DNA of 64,000 bases from Ananas comosus. Lineage: Eukaryota > Streptophyta > Magnoliopsida > Poales > Bromeliaceae. Below, piece by piece: positions 22,311-34,636 of this stretch. The position numbers and the translations under genes are program-made. Position 1 is the stretch's first letter, and every line of letters starts with the position of its first letter. The stretch covers positions 5,361,220 through 5,425,219 of the forward strand of contig NC_033630.1 in NCBI RefSeq assembly GCF_001540865.1. Reading direction: 5' to 3'. Under the pieces are notes generated by a model. That model saw only the letters and a program-made list of their open reading frames with translations. It was not told the origin of the DNA and ran no database searches.

Positions 22311-22702
22311 CCGTGCTCTTACAGGAAAAAGAAGAAGAAGAAGAAGAAGAAGAAGAGGGAAAAAAAAAAGGTGCTCCAGCAGGAGAAAGAAGAAGAACAA
22401 AAAGAAAAAGAGAAGAAAAAATTGCTCCGCCTGGCTTCGCTTTTTTTTTCAGGCGGAAAAAAAAAATGAGAGAACGAAGAGGAGAGAGAAAGAAGAAAGA
22501 GAAAAAGTAATAAGGGTATTTTGGTCAGTTTGCTGAAAAAGCGGACCGAATCTGCAAAAACAAAAAAGGTGGCCCAATTTTGCAAAAGTCCAAAATAAGT
22601 GGATTTTTTATGCAAATTGGCCTTGTTTCATTGATGTTACTATATATATATAAAAAGAAATATTGACTCTAGAAATATTGATTCTGAAAAATAATTCAAA
22701 TA

Positions 22703-22858
22703 ACTGACTATCTCTAGAAGTAAGTGGCAAAGAGTTTGGTGGTTGGTATCCGAGGTCTTAAGTTGGAATCCTAGTTGATTCACATTTCTAGCTAAGTTTA
22801 TTTCTAAATGAAATAAACAAAACAGGTAGCGTGCTACCTATCTTTCAGAAAAAAAAAA
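22703..22858 (+). mobile_element. tRNA-derived SINE (plus strand), tail split by a MITE
   Basis: Same family as 18979-19122: ctagaagtaagtggcaaag, gtttggtggttgg, then the body and an A run. TCAAATA precedes it (22696-22702) and recurs at 23233-23239, after a second A run that follows the MITE at 22859-23215. This implies that the MITE inserted into the SINE's poly(A) tail. Confidence 0.75.
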
Positions 22859-23215
22859 GGGGAAAACTTTAAAAACCACCCCTGTGGTTTCGTAGTTTCT
22901 CACTTTGCCCCCCTGTGGTTTAAAATGTATCAAATTGCCCCCCTGTAGTTTTATTTTTATCTTTTGGGTAGCTTTTTCGTTAATATTTCATTAAATTATA
23001 TACAAAAAACTTCAGATACCCATCTAGATTTATCAAAATATTCACTTTAGTACCCTTTAATTTTAATTTTATCATTGATTTAAGAAAAAAAATAATAAAA
23101 TTGATAAGAAAAAGAGAAAAACGAAACCACAGAGGGGCAAATTGATACATTTTAAACCACAGGGGGGCAAAGTGAGAAACGACGAAACCACAGGGGGTTT
23201 TTTTGAAGTTTACCC
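22859..23215. repeat. Long-TIR MITE (ccctgtggtttcg type)
   Basis: Inverted arms of about 95 bases with aaccacccctgtggtttcg and ttctcactttgcccccctg on the left and their complements on the right. It sits in a poly(A) stretch, so the target duplication cannot be measured. No coding. Confidence 0.75.
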
Positions 23216-23239
23216 AAAAAAAAAAAAAAAAATCAAATA

Positions 23240-25662
23240 TTACCTTCCTGCTGCATTGCTTGAGCCTCTTAGCTAGTTAACAACTAAACAAAAGATATAT
23301 CCCAAATTAGTTATGTTGTGCAGTCTAAGATAGAGCAAAGTTAAATATGATACAATATAATAATTTTATATTAAAAAAATATTTGAACAATTTTTTTAAT
23401 ACCTGTGTCTAACATAAAATTACTAATTAAATATTGCTATTTCTGTATAGAATAATTATTATATAGAAAAATTTCTTATACACCGTATATAGAATAATTG
23501 TTGTAAGATAGAGCATGCGTTTATTTGCAAACTCTCATAGGAACACCATATTACCTTTCCTTGCAGACAAAGAAGACAACAGAAGATAACACAACTTCTT
23601 CTAATCAACTGCTTGGAATTAGAGATGTCCAAAATACGTGATATCTTGTATCCAATCTGAACCATATCTGAATCTAATCCGGACCCAGGTATATGAGTAA
23701 GAAAAATTATTCATTGAAGTTTCGAATATGGGTTCGAATACTCATACCCTACTCGGACCCGAGTCAGATCTAATCCTTTGGTGGATATGGTCTAGAATAG
23801 TTTTCATTTCTGGATCCGGACTTGGACCCAGAGCTGGATCCATTAAAATGCCCGACCGTCAAAAAAAGTAAAGAGAAAAAAAAAAAAAAAAAGAAAAAGA
23901 AAACTTGGTAATTTTCTCACTACAATATTTCAAACCTATTATGTATGTGTTTTAAAGATATTGTAGTATGTGCATGTATTTTAAAGATATTGTAGTATGT
24001 ACATATGTTTTGGACTTATGGTATATGTTATGTGACTAGTTATATATATTTACGCAATTATATTATGTATGTTTAGACTTATCAATATAATTTTAATTAT
24101 TACGTTGTTGTTGTTGTTGTTAAGTGTTCAGGTGGTGGTTTTATGTATTTTAGAGTAATCAATACATATATAACTATTGCAAATTTTGTATTTTGTGTTA
24201 AGCTTATCATGTATAGATATATATTTTATGCCATAAATACACATATGGGGTGCCTGTACCCAATTTAGATCCGCCCATACCCCAATAGTAAACGGGTAGT
24301 ATACGAATAATCTTTATCTAGACCCATTCAAATAGATCTGATAAGTACATTAGTAATTTAAATATCTAAATCTGTACCCACACCAAAGTTGAACGAGTAA
24401 AATAATTTTTTTTATTTCTTATCCATTTTATTATTTAGAGTATGTGTATGATATATAAACTATTCAGATCCGGCCAGATCAACGGATATCTATTCTCAGA
24501 ATCATAAATCACCGTATAAGGAGTAAGACAATAAACAGAGCAAAGATAGATTAAAGCAGCTTGTACGTTTGCAAAAGCAACGTACGGAGTGGTTATTTGA
24601 TCAACAAAGCATGCAAAACAGAGGTGAGACATTCTAGTTGTACACCCATCCTAAAATTCACAAAAATTTAAATAATTTTTAATAAAAATAAAAAATTAAT
24701 GTGACAAATAAAAAATTAATAATTCTTACATAAGTAGATATTAGATATATACATAGCATTGGCAGAGTCCCCAAACGTTTGGAAATAGAGCTTCCCATAT
24801 ATGGTTGCACAAGGAGAACAACGTGCTTTGGACCTAATTATTGGCATGTGAACACCCAAATCAGGTACAAGTGAGAAGAAAGGCAAGCAACAATACTATT
24901 AGCCGTACACTCTCTACTCTAGGAAAAATTTAGAATGCAACAGATATATTAATGCAACTGATATATTAATGACGTGACATAACAAGCCAATCAAATATAT
25001 TTTTTAAAAATATGTCCCATCCTGATTATAAAAAATATTTTTATTGTGTGATAGTATAGAATTCTTCCTGTTCTACAAAATGTCTACTATATCTCACTTA
25101 CACTATATCATTAATAATTAATTAAGTATATCTTTTAAAAAATATACTTTTAATAATCACGATGAAATTGATGAATTTAATGAAAAAATAATTTTTTTGA
25201 TTGGTTTATAACGGATGCATCTTTGACTTTTTCCCTATTCTCTCTAGAGTGGGGGAATATAAATTGAGAGAAAACAAATGAAAACAAGGAGAGCAACAGA
25301 GAGAGAGAGAGAGAATCAACCAGACGAAACCGCGCCTATATTATATTACTAATAAAGTTAGGTACTTCCCTTCCAAAGTATATAGCTAATTTCCTTCATG
25401 CACGTGAAACAAGAGAACATAGGTGGGTTAATTCAGGTCCATACCTATATTCCAAACTCAAACTAGTATGTCTACACAAAAACATCACTAGATTCAGTTA
25501 GATTTTTATGGCTTCCACTATTGTTTTCACAAAAGCCAAAACCCACATATCTACCACCACAAAAACTCAAGAAAATTAGCTAGAAATACTTAAATAGCTC
25601 GCCACCTTCGTCTTTTGCGTTGCCACAACCTTGCTTAAAAGAGAAGCAGATCCTGCTCCTGC
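23240..25662. other. Intergenic, no gene; degenerate hAT-like repeat at about 23616-24500
   Basis: AT-rich. Words such as gggttcgaatactcataccc and ggacttggacccag, with (a/t)gagatgtcc near the left, resemble a decayed copy of the hAT-like MITE at 30017-30512, but ends and duplication cannot be defined. The last few hundred bases before 25663 are probably the 3' flank of the OB-fold gene. Confidence 0.4.
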
Positions 25663-28600
25663 TCATTCTTCAACTAAGTTCACCAACTCATACTCCACTA
25701 GGGACAAATTGTTGTCCTCCCTCACATCAAAGTTAGCGGGTTCAGCGACCTCCACCCGACCCCACTTGTCGACTGCCAGTCTCATTGACCCCTTGAACAT
25801 ATCGATTTTGGCATTGCGAAGAATTACCGTACTGCCCGGCTTCAACAGGTCAACTGCCAGAAGACGAGCACAATATTTTAATAACAGCTAGTATGCATCA
25901 AGATATGATCTATAAAACAAGGAGATAACAAACACTGCATCCCAGATTCTTTTGACCGGCTATGTTGCATAGACACAGAAATATACGAGATAGCGATACA
26001 CGACGACATGGATAAGGCTATATGACAGACTCTCAAAAGGTAGGAAATTATATACATTGCATACGGTACTTAAAAAATTATTTAATTTTAGATTCATATT
26101 CATATATAAATGGCATAAAATATCACATAGATGTAAGAGAGATACAAAGCAATAACTCAACAGCCCAAGAAGATTCTACTAACATTTAAACTAATTTGTT
26201 TAAAGGGACTAATGGAATGAGTCACCATGTACCCCCCTCCCCCCCTTGTAACAAACCCCTTCCCCCCCAACCTGTATCCGGCAAGTTTTTTTTCATTTTC
26301 TGGAGATGCAAATATTTCATGGTCACATCTGATACATATAGTTTGTGTATGCATCGAATATCTGTGTACGATATGCAATAGGTACTATCATGACATGCAA
26401 AATGAATTACCTGTCCATCCTAGTTGACCTATTCGAGGAAAAGAAGGCAAAAATATCAACACAATGCCAACAACACTTGGAAGTCAACTGGAACCATGTA
26501 AAAGATGGTCAAAAATAACAAGTATGCAGGCTCTAGAGAGTTTTTTAAGCAGTATAAAAAACAAGTAATGTGGATGCATAGGAGAGCAATATTCTATCCC
26601 TTCTCCATCTACATGAATCTGAGGATTAAACATTTAAGCACAATCAAGCTCTCACGAACATAATAGGTCAACTTACTTTGTTTGATACAATATGTCAAAA
26701 AGGACCTCCACAAGGCAAATATGCCCAGCTAATTGCACAACCTTTAAAAATCTGATTTTACTAGTCATCATATTTTTTTTCTAACTTGTGTTGAGCTCAC
26801 ATCATCTCCATAGATTCCTGCCCCCACACCTCAACATAAAGATAACTGACTTCTTCAGGGAACCTAACCGCCTGCCATCAAGTATTTCACTACCATTCCT
26901 CTCATAAAAGTCAGGCTTCTATATGACATTTTCACCAAAGATCTGCCAAACCAAAAAAATTTGTACAAACTACAAAGAGTAGCTTTGCTTTCTCCTCTTT
27001 GACATGTCTTAATTGTTCGCAGTTTTCTATAAACTTTGGCAAATATGATATCGCTTCCTGAATAATTACCTGCACTATCAAATGTATAAGTAAATAGCTC
27101 ATTATTTTTTTTGCATCTTTCTATACCCCTCTTTGAGTTTGAATCTATGTGAGTAGGCGCACATCTTTGATGCACGCCCTCTAATTCAAGTTTCAAAATT
27201 TTGTTCGAAGTAGTACCTTTTTTTCCATTTTGCTTCTACAAAATTACAATTGCTTTTGTGTATCGAATAACAATGTCGGTCTACAAAATTTAAACTGATG
27301 CTTTCTTTGGCCTCACTTCTCTATTGCTATCAATCCGAATGACTATTAAGACACACTCAAAATGAGAAGTTAATATAATAGGTTAGGTAACACCAACAGG
27401 TTCAGATACCTAAGGGTTCATCACACTTATTGATAAGTTGATAAAGTAAAAAACAGTGGAATTAAAGCATATTCAGACTTAAATTGCAAGCCAAACAATA
27501 CTATCTTCTTTCTCTATTAACCCGACAACTATAAAATCACAACTTGATGCATAAACAACAGCAGGAAGAGCAAGCTCAATTAAAAGAATAGCTACAGCGC
27601 TGGCTCATGCATCATGCAAGTCATCCAAGTGAATAATTGTAAACTGCGGATAATGATAAACTTTACACATCCTTGCTACCAAGGACTAGTTTGTGAATGC
27701 GTTCTCAAAAGGCAACCATTTAATTTTCTAAGGGACCAAAAGCATTTCGAACCTTACCTTTTTCAATGAATTAAAATGGTGGCAGGAAGTGCTTTCTTTG
27801 CCTTCAATGGGTGGTTCACATTATCATTTTATAGTATTAGAGAGATAAGATCTAAAATATTGTCAAATTTTTTGACCTCTCTAGAGCATCAAAATGGTGC
27901 TTATGAGTCATGCATTTTCAAACCGGCTGAACAGGTTATTAGTACCCAATCGAAGGATCTCACATAACCTGCTGTACCCCTAAGCAAAGTAAGACCTAGT
28001 TTGGGATTGCGTTGCCAATCACACCTGAATTTATCCTTTGGGAAGCCCAAAAAGATTAAAAGTGCTTTAAAGCTTCCTTCTTTCAATGCTTAGAAAAATG
28101 GTAGTAGGAATCGCCACTTGGAGAAGCAAAGAGTTTCTGGTTCTCCGGTAACAATCCCACCATCATTTTATGATATAGGAGGAGAAAAGTGTTGAAGGCA
28201 CTTTTCATATTTTTGAGCCCCTCCAAAGAACTAAGCCCTAGTTTGTGATTGAATTGCCAAAAGCACCAACTTTCATGTTATGGAAGGTCCCAAAAATTGA
28301 AAAAACGCTTTCAATCTTCCCTCAATAGTATAAAATTGCGGGGAACACCGCCATTGGAAAAGTATGTAACTGCTTGCTTCTCTGGTGGCAGTTCCCACTA
28401 TAATTTAGGATTGTGGTGAAGATTTAGAGCGCTTTTTAAATATTTTGGACCTTTGAAAGCATAAAAACAGGTGCTTTTAGCAACACAATCCCAAACTAGG
28501 CCTAACCCAAGTGTGTTTACACACCTCTATACCAAACTAAGCCTAAGCTTCTCTTTCCTAGTTTCCAAATGTCCGAGACCAACAATTACCCCGATCGATG

Positions 28601-29203
28601 TTCTACGATAATAAATATTGAAGAAAAACAATAGCTTTGGGCCTTGTTTAGATGTTGGAGTAGTTTATTCGATGATAACTTATTCGGCATAGAGATTTTC
28701 CTTTGTAATTTGAAGATCTGGAAAGCCTTGGCATCTATGATTTGATAGAATATCATATTTCACATAAAAGGTGATTTATTTTTTCTGAAAAAATGACTAA
28801 AAAAGCCAAATATTCTATTCCATTCTAAACATTTGAACATGCTCCTACATCCAAACAAAGCACAATTGCAACACCATATTTACGAATCCAAAGCCCTTTG
28901 CACCCAAAGAACGCAAAGAAGGTAACGCCATACATAGATTAGGGTTTTACCCTGCTCGTTCCGCGCGGTGAAGACGATGGTCCCGGTCTCGTCGCCGACG
29001 AGGCACTCGGCGATCCGGGTGCGTCGGAGGTTGGCGGAGGAGGGGGCGGCGCGGCCCTTGTGGAGGACCGTCTCTGAGCTCACCACCTTCACCGTGAGCG
29101 TGTGGCCGCTCGTGCCGGGCTTCAGCTGATCCACCTTCGTGAACACCGGCTTCCTCATCGCCGGCTTCGCCGGTACTCCTCCAGGACCCTCCGCCGTCGC
29201 CAT
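25663..29203 (-). CDS. OB-fold nucleic-acid-binding protein (At4g28440-like), two exons
   Basis: Spliced minus-strand gene: exon 1 29203-28951, exon 2 25853-25663, intron of 3097 bases with a gtaaaa donor and a ggcag acceptor. The joined frame encodes 147 residues. Conserved words are KPVFTKVDQLKPGTSGHTL, RTRIAECLVGDETG, FTARNEQ split by the intron from VDLLKPG, RNAKIDMFKGSMRLAVDKWG and EDNNLSLVEYELV. These match essentially the whole length of the plant At4g28440 / SOSS-B-like single OB-fold family, proposed to bind nucleic acid. The ATG at 29203-29201 is the first in frame; an upstream GTG is not needed. Two telo-box motifs lie just upstream. The intron hosts a Harbinger-like MITE at 28235-28502. 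Its neighbour on the same strand is the reticulon gene. Confidence 0.93.
28235..28502. repeat. Tourist/Harbinger-like MITE in the OB-fold gene intron
   Basis: Ends are gccctagtttgtgattgaat and the near-complement acaatcccaaactaggcc, with TAA on both sides (28232-28234 and 28503-28505), the 3-bp duplication typical of PIF/Harbinger elements. A further single end (cctagtttgggattgcg) near 27989 shows remnants of another copy. Confidence 0.75.
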
Positions 29204-29220
29204 TGACACCGCTGGAGGGG

Positions 29221-29297
29221 AAACCCTAACCCTAGATTGGTAGTCCTGGGGAGAAGCGACGGAGACAATGAAGAGGAGGTAAAACCCTAACCCTAGA
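29221..29297 (-). promoter_or_regulatory. Two telo-box motifs upstream of the OB-fold gene
   Basis: AAACCCTAACCCTAG occurs at 29221-29235 and again at about 29282-29296, 18-93 bases upstream of the ATG. AAACCCTAA is the plant telo box, common in promoters of genes of translation and cell-division programmes and bound by TRB/Myb-type proteins. Confidence 0.6.
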
Positions 29298-30008
29298 ATT
29301 TCGCAGGCCGAGATGAGAGTTAAATTACTCTATATAGGTAGAAATGTATGGACGCCTCCTCAACTATAGGCCATAGTGTAATACAGCTCTCAACTTCTCT
29401 CTATTTTTCCTTTTTTCTTTTTCTTTTTGACAAATCTACGCTAATATTAAAAAGGACCAAACTTTGCACTTTTTTTTACTCTGTTTTCAATTTTATTTTA
29501 TTTTTTTTTTTGCATTCAAGTCTGCAATCTCTTAATTTTATTATAATTAAATTACAGTCGTCAGAATGGGTGTTAAAATTGACGAAAAATATTATGTTAG
29601 CGCCACAGAGGCACTCTGTCAGCACCAGCTAATTATACAATTTCAGTTTAAATTTTATATTATAAATTTAAATTATATTTTGAATAAAATTATAAATTCA
29701 ATGCTAAATTTTTTATTTAAGATTTAAATTTTAAATTTAAATTTTGATATTAGATTCAAATTTAAATTCGAATTCAAATTCTGATTTTGTATTTAGTTTT
29801 AAATTAAAATTCACAATTTTAATTTTAATTACAGTTTGAGACTAGATTACACCATTTGAAAGAAAGAAAAAGAAAAAAGAAGATGAAGTTGCACTGCTCG
29901 AGAATAAATTGCACTGCTTGAAATAAAATTATATCATTTAGAATAATTATCTTAAATAGTGCAACTTAGTTTCAAACAAAATTCCAGCATCTTCCACTTC
30001 CTCGCCCG
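29298..30008. other. Upstream flank of the OB-fold gene, no gene
   Basis: AT-rich sequence built partly of taaattttaaattt variants (about 29640-29840), with a few gttgcactgctt words also found in MULE interiors. Confidence 0.4.
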
Positions 30009-30016
30009 TGCCCACA

Positions 30017-30512
30017 TAGGGATGTCGATGGGTATGGATACCTGAAATTTTATCCGAACCCGAACACGAATGAAACGGATATATCCGATGAATATGGATA
30101 TGGATTCCAATATGGATATCAAAAATAGAAACCCGACGGATATGGATTCGGATATGAATTTTGATTGTACCCGACCTGAACCCGAACCTGAACCTGACCC
30201 GAATCCGAATTTATTTTGTATTATATATATATATATATATATATATTTGATGTTATATTTGAATTTGTATTTTAAAAATTTAAGTTTAATATAATATATT
30301 TTGAAATATTGAAAAAAGAAATAATTGTTTCGGGTTCAAATTTTCGGGTTCGGGTTCGGATTCGGGTTTCGGATTTTTTGTCAGATTCGGGTTTGGATAT
30401 GGATTTTTAAAATCCGTCGGGTTCGGGCTCGAATTCGGGTCTCGGGTTTGGAGTCGGGTTCGGGTTCGGATTTTTAAAAATCCGCCCCGAATCCGACCCG
30501 TTGACATCTCTA
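30017..30512. repeat. hAT-like MITE with 8-bp target duplication
   Basis: Begins tagggatgtcgatggg and ends gacccgttgacatctcta. The eight bases TGCCCACA flank both ends (30009-30016 and 30513-30520). The interior is rich in gggttcgggttcgg and its complement. No transposase. Confidence 0.85.
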
Positions 30513-30894
30513 TGCCCACATACTCCCCGAGTTCCATTCCCTCCACCGCCACCTCCTCCTCCACCCCTCATCCTCTTCCGCCTCCTCCTCCGCCCCTGCG
30601 GCTACCGCCGTCCATCTATCTCCCAATACTAAACTCATGCTAACCCTAATTTAAGGGGCATTGCTAGGTTTGTAATCCATTTTTGATTGTAATTCTACAA
30701 CTTGATAATCAAGAGGCTAAATTTACTATACCAGTCTTATCAAAATTTTATTTTAACTAAAACCAAAATAGGATTGGCGAAATTCTTGAGGCGCTTGGAT
30801 AAGGGGTTATAGGGATTATGATGTCTCTTTGGTTGGAGACTTAGCATTTCTAATTCTCAAGTATATACACCTTTCGTACTCTCAGGCCTTGTTT

Positions 30895-31536
30895 GGTTGG
30901 GGAATAAGGGTGAGGATAAGGGGTTATCCCCCCCTTGTTCTCCAAACACTACATTTAAAGATGGGAATAGCTTGTTCCCACCCTTGGGTGGAATAGGGGT
31001 GGGAACAAGCTGTTCCCACCCTTTTTGTTAAAAAAATTTTAAATTTTTAAATTTTTAATTTAATTTTAATTTTAAAAAATTATGATTTGTAATTTTATAA
31101 TTAAAGTTTATAATTTTAAACTTCAAATTTCAAATTTTAATTTAATATTTATATTTTTTAAATTTAAATTTTGATATTTATATTTTAAAATTTAAATTTG
31201 ATCTTAAATTAAAGATTTTAAATTCAATTTTTAATTTTAAATTTTAAAATTTAAAAGTTGAGAGTTTAATTTTAGATTTTAAAATTTAAAAGTTAAAATT
31301 TAAAATTTAAAAATAAAAATAAAATATTTAAAAATTTAAATTCAAATATAATGAGAGATAATATTATTTTTCTATCTATAACTACTCACTATCCTTCTTA
31401 TTCCATCTTACCTAACCAAACGTTGATTAACCAATTTTTATCCAAACACAAAATTGATTTAATCTCCGCTTATACCTCAATTTATACCTATTCCTGGAAT
31501 AGCCACTTTTTACTTATCAACGAACCAAACGATGCC
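30895..31536. repeat. PIF/Harbinger-like MITE with TCA duplication
   Basis: Starts ggccttgtttggttgggg and ends aaccaaacgatgcc, with TCA on both sides (30892-30894 and 31537-31539). The interior is AT-rich, made of aaattttaaattt blocks, with one gggtgggaacaagctgttccc palindrome near the left. Confidence 0.7.
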
Positions 31537-31589
31537 TCAGTATACACTAAAGTAACCATTTCGTACACATAACCTAACATAAGCTATAT

Positions 31590-31775
31590 ATAGGGTTTGC
31601 AGACAAGCGAGTCGGTTTGCGTTCGGCTTGCATTCAACTCAGTATCCGGCTCACTTGAGGTAGGCTGGTCAATAATGAGCCGAGCTTGAACAAAGAAAAA
31701 AACTCAAATTAATTCAAGTTAGTTTGAGTATTGTTGGGCTGGCTCGAATTAGGCTTACAAAGCTCAAATATGTGT
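31590..31775. repeat. Degenerate copy of the gagccgagc hAT-like MITE
   Basis: Contains gcgttcggcttgcattcaac, gagccgagcttgaac and ggctcgaattaggct, matching the left third of the elements at 42253 and 62409. The right end is missing. Confidence 0.6.
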
Positions 31776-32671
31776 ATACTAGTGTAGGGCCTGCACTTTG
31801 CGACAGATAGATAGTATTTCAGACAATTTAAATATTTTAATTTATATAAATTTTAACAAATTTGTTTAATTAACTAAAACTAAGCATAAAAAATTAAAAA
31901 TTATTAAAATTAGTTAAAAAATAATTTGGATTGCTTTGTCTATTTCAAAGCGTGTAATAGTTGAGCGGGTCTGTACACATTTTTTTTACCAAAATTTTTT
32001 ATGGTGAAAATGGTTAGAGGCTTCCTAAACTTTTAATTTTTTAACTAAACAATTTTATCAAAAAATTTATAAATTTATTAAATTCATTAGTAGGTTCACC
32101 AAATTTAATAATTTATTTTAATTTAACTAAATATAAAAAGGAAGGAGGAGGATAGTCATTTTTTTATAATTTAATTCTTTCTATTTTCTTGTTCTATTTT
32201 CTCCTTCTCTCTCTTTTCTTTAACTTCTTCCTCATAGAGTCACAGTAAAATTTTTCCATTTTCCCCTTCCCTTTATTCGACATAAGATGAGATAAGATGG
32301 GACTGCTAGCTTCAACTTTGGCTTTGGCGCAAACAGAGGTTTGGGGGGCAACAACTTGAGGCGCGTTTAGCGGCGATGGCCAGGGACGCGGCAGGGACGA
32401 CGTCCTCTTGGCGCGGCAGCAACCCCCACCCCCCGAAATTCCCCAACCAAACAAGGTTTTAAAGTTTTACAAGATTATATACAATACAAATGATTAAAAC
32501 AATTATATAATTAGTAACTTCGATTGAGGAGAGAGAGAGCTATTGAACTATTTAAAAAATTTAAGGGATCTAATTGGTCAAATTAAAAGTGCCCGTTTGC
32601 CAAAGCGATAAAGTTTCATAAGCCTTTGTACACTTTTACCGTGAAGTAGTTTTTTTTTAGGATATAATATA
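31776..32671. other. Intergenic, no gene supported
   Basis: AT-rich apart from a short GC-rich patch at about 32300-32450. An 86-codon minus ORF there has no recognisable family, so I do not call it. Confidence 0.4.
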
Positions 32672-32675
32672 TTAA

Positions 32676-33467
32676 GGCTGCGTTTGGTTCGGGTATAAGT
32701 GAGAATTGTTTGTTCTAGGGATATGTACAAGTTCAGATATAAGTAGGAACTAGACCAATTTTGCGTTTGGATGAAAATTTGATTGTTCCTAGGAATAAGA
32801 TAGATAGTATTTGGATGGTTAGATTAGAACAAAATGAATAAGAGTTATAATTTGAAATTAAAATTATATTATCTAATTAGTTAATATCAAAATATTACTT
32901 AAAAATAAATAATAAATAAATTATTAATAATTAATTATAAATTATTATTATTATTATTAATTATTAATAATTAATTATAAATAATAAAATAATAATATCG
33001 ATTATCTAATTATTAATAGTCATAATTATTAATAATTATGATTAAATAATAATTATTATTAAATAATAATTATTAATAATAATTATTAATAAATAATTAT
33101 AAATAATAAATTAATAATAATATTGATTATCTAATTATTAATAATTATTAATTAATAATAATATCGATTATCTAATTATTAATAATAATAGTTATTAATA
33201 AATAATTAATTATAAATAATAAATTAATAATAATAATTATCTAATTAATAATAATTAATAATAATTAATAAATTATTTATTTATTTTATTATTTAAGTAA
33301 TAATAATAATTTAAATATATTAATTAGATTAATTAAAAATTTACTGTCATTAAAATTAAATTTAGACTTTAATTAACCTTGTTCTCATCCGGAAACAAAT
33401 TAACTTGTTCCAGGAAAAAGGGGAACAAGGGCTTATTCCTCCCCTTGTTCCCGAGCCAAACGCAGCC
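32676..33467. repeat. Harbinger-like MITE with AT-rich core
   Basis: Perfectly paired ends ggctgcgtttggttcggg and cccgagccaaacgcagcc. The flanks are TAA and AAA, so the duplication is imperfect. The core from about 32860 to 33350 is almost pure A/T (taataattattaat variants). Confidence 0.68.
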
Positions 33468-34631
33468 AAAGGGTTTGTTTCATTCATATTATTTTTTTAC
33501 GGTTCCTTATAATCCAACAAGTTTAAAGAAAATATTATGGTGTTTGGCTAATTACATCAAGTAATGTTATTAGTGTTGGGTTCATTTGGAAATAAAATTT
33601 ATCCTATAGTAATAATCTTTTTTTTTTAAGAGAGGGTAGGTATTCTCGTAATAATGGATTGAAATAATCATCAAATTTCTAACCCAATCCACTCTTTTTC
33701 TCCCTCCCCACCCACCGGTCATTTGCTGAGATGTCCACCACCTGCTTTTCTTTTTTACTCTCTAACCTCATCTCTCTCTAAATCTAAACTCTTTCCTTCT
33801 TCCTCTAACTTCATTTCTCTGTCTCTTCTACTAATCTCCACTCTATCTCTTTCCCTATATCTCTAATTGTACTCTCTTTTTCTCTATGCTTTCTCTCTCC
33901 CTCCCTCTCTGTGTAATCTCAACTCTCTCTCCCCCTCCCTCTAACCTCACAATTTTGTTACCCCCACTCTCTTTATCTCTCCACATTCCTAATTTAAAAA
34001 CTCTCTCTTTCTCTCTCTCCCCCTCTCCCTCTCTCTAATCTCAACTCTATTTCTTTCTCTCTCTAAGCTAACAAATTCCTCATGATTGTTGAATAGAAAA
34101 AAGGTGTTTACATTGCTGCTAATATTATCTAAATTTAATTGCAAAAAATAAACACATTAATTTTATATTTTTAGTAATATTAAATAATATGATTGTGCCA
34201 ACTAAATATTAGAATACCACATTCTCAGTAATAGGTTGAGTAGGAGTCAAATTCTTGAAAATTTCTTTAATCCTTTTATTCCTGATAATCTTTTCTTACG
34301 GGAACCAAACAAGCCTTAAGATTCAATAGAGTAAACAAGACTTAGTGCAAAGATCATTATTTATTTTTAAGCTAAATGATTAAATTTTCTCCAGAACCAA
34401 AAGGTTACTTAAGTCCCCAGATGAGCAAAAGTCCCTTCAACTCCCAAGAAATTGTTTTATTTAAGTTTGACTATAGCAGCTTCACCACACTTATCTCCTT
34501 AAACCATACTGGATAATTTCTCTACCTAAGATTAGAAATGCAATTGATCTAAACATTGATTGTGACATGATTTGTTTTTTTAATTTTCTCCCCCCTCTTT
34601 TGAGTTAAAACCAATGGGCATTGACAAACCA
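33468..34631. other. Possible further MITE and a pyrimidine-rich tract; no gene
   Basis: A possible degenerate element runs from aagggtttgttt (about 33469) to aaccaaacaagcctt (about 34318). It contains a CT-rich tract at about 33690-34075 (repeated tctctctcc and ctaacctca). Nothing coding was recognised. Confidence 0.4.
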
Positions 34632-34636
34632 AAAAT

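Larger units (their letters stand above)
20019..22622. mobile_element. Pack-MULE 3 carrying two captured gene fragments
   Basis: Terminal inverted repeats of about 290 bases (20019-20310 and 22335-22622) match closely from ggc(c/t)aatttgcataaaaaat inward through the C/T-rich and polypurine blocks. The nine bases TTGTTTCAT stand directly outside both ends (20010-20018 and 22623-22631), the MULE target-duplication length. The interior is GC-rich and holds a CCCH zinc-finger fragment next to the left repeat, an ankyrin fragment next to the right repeat, an unassigned GC island (about 20880-21740) and clusters of palindromic TTACACCATTAATGGTGTAA words. No transposase is present. Confidence 0.92.

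Noticed and set aside
32194..32454. 86-codon minus ORF
   Set aside because: No recognised domain; basic low-complexity start in intergenic DNA.
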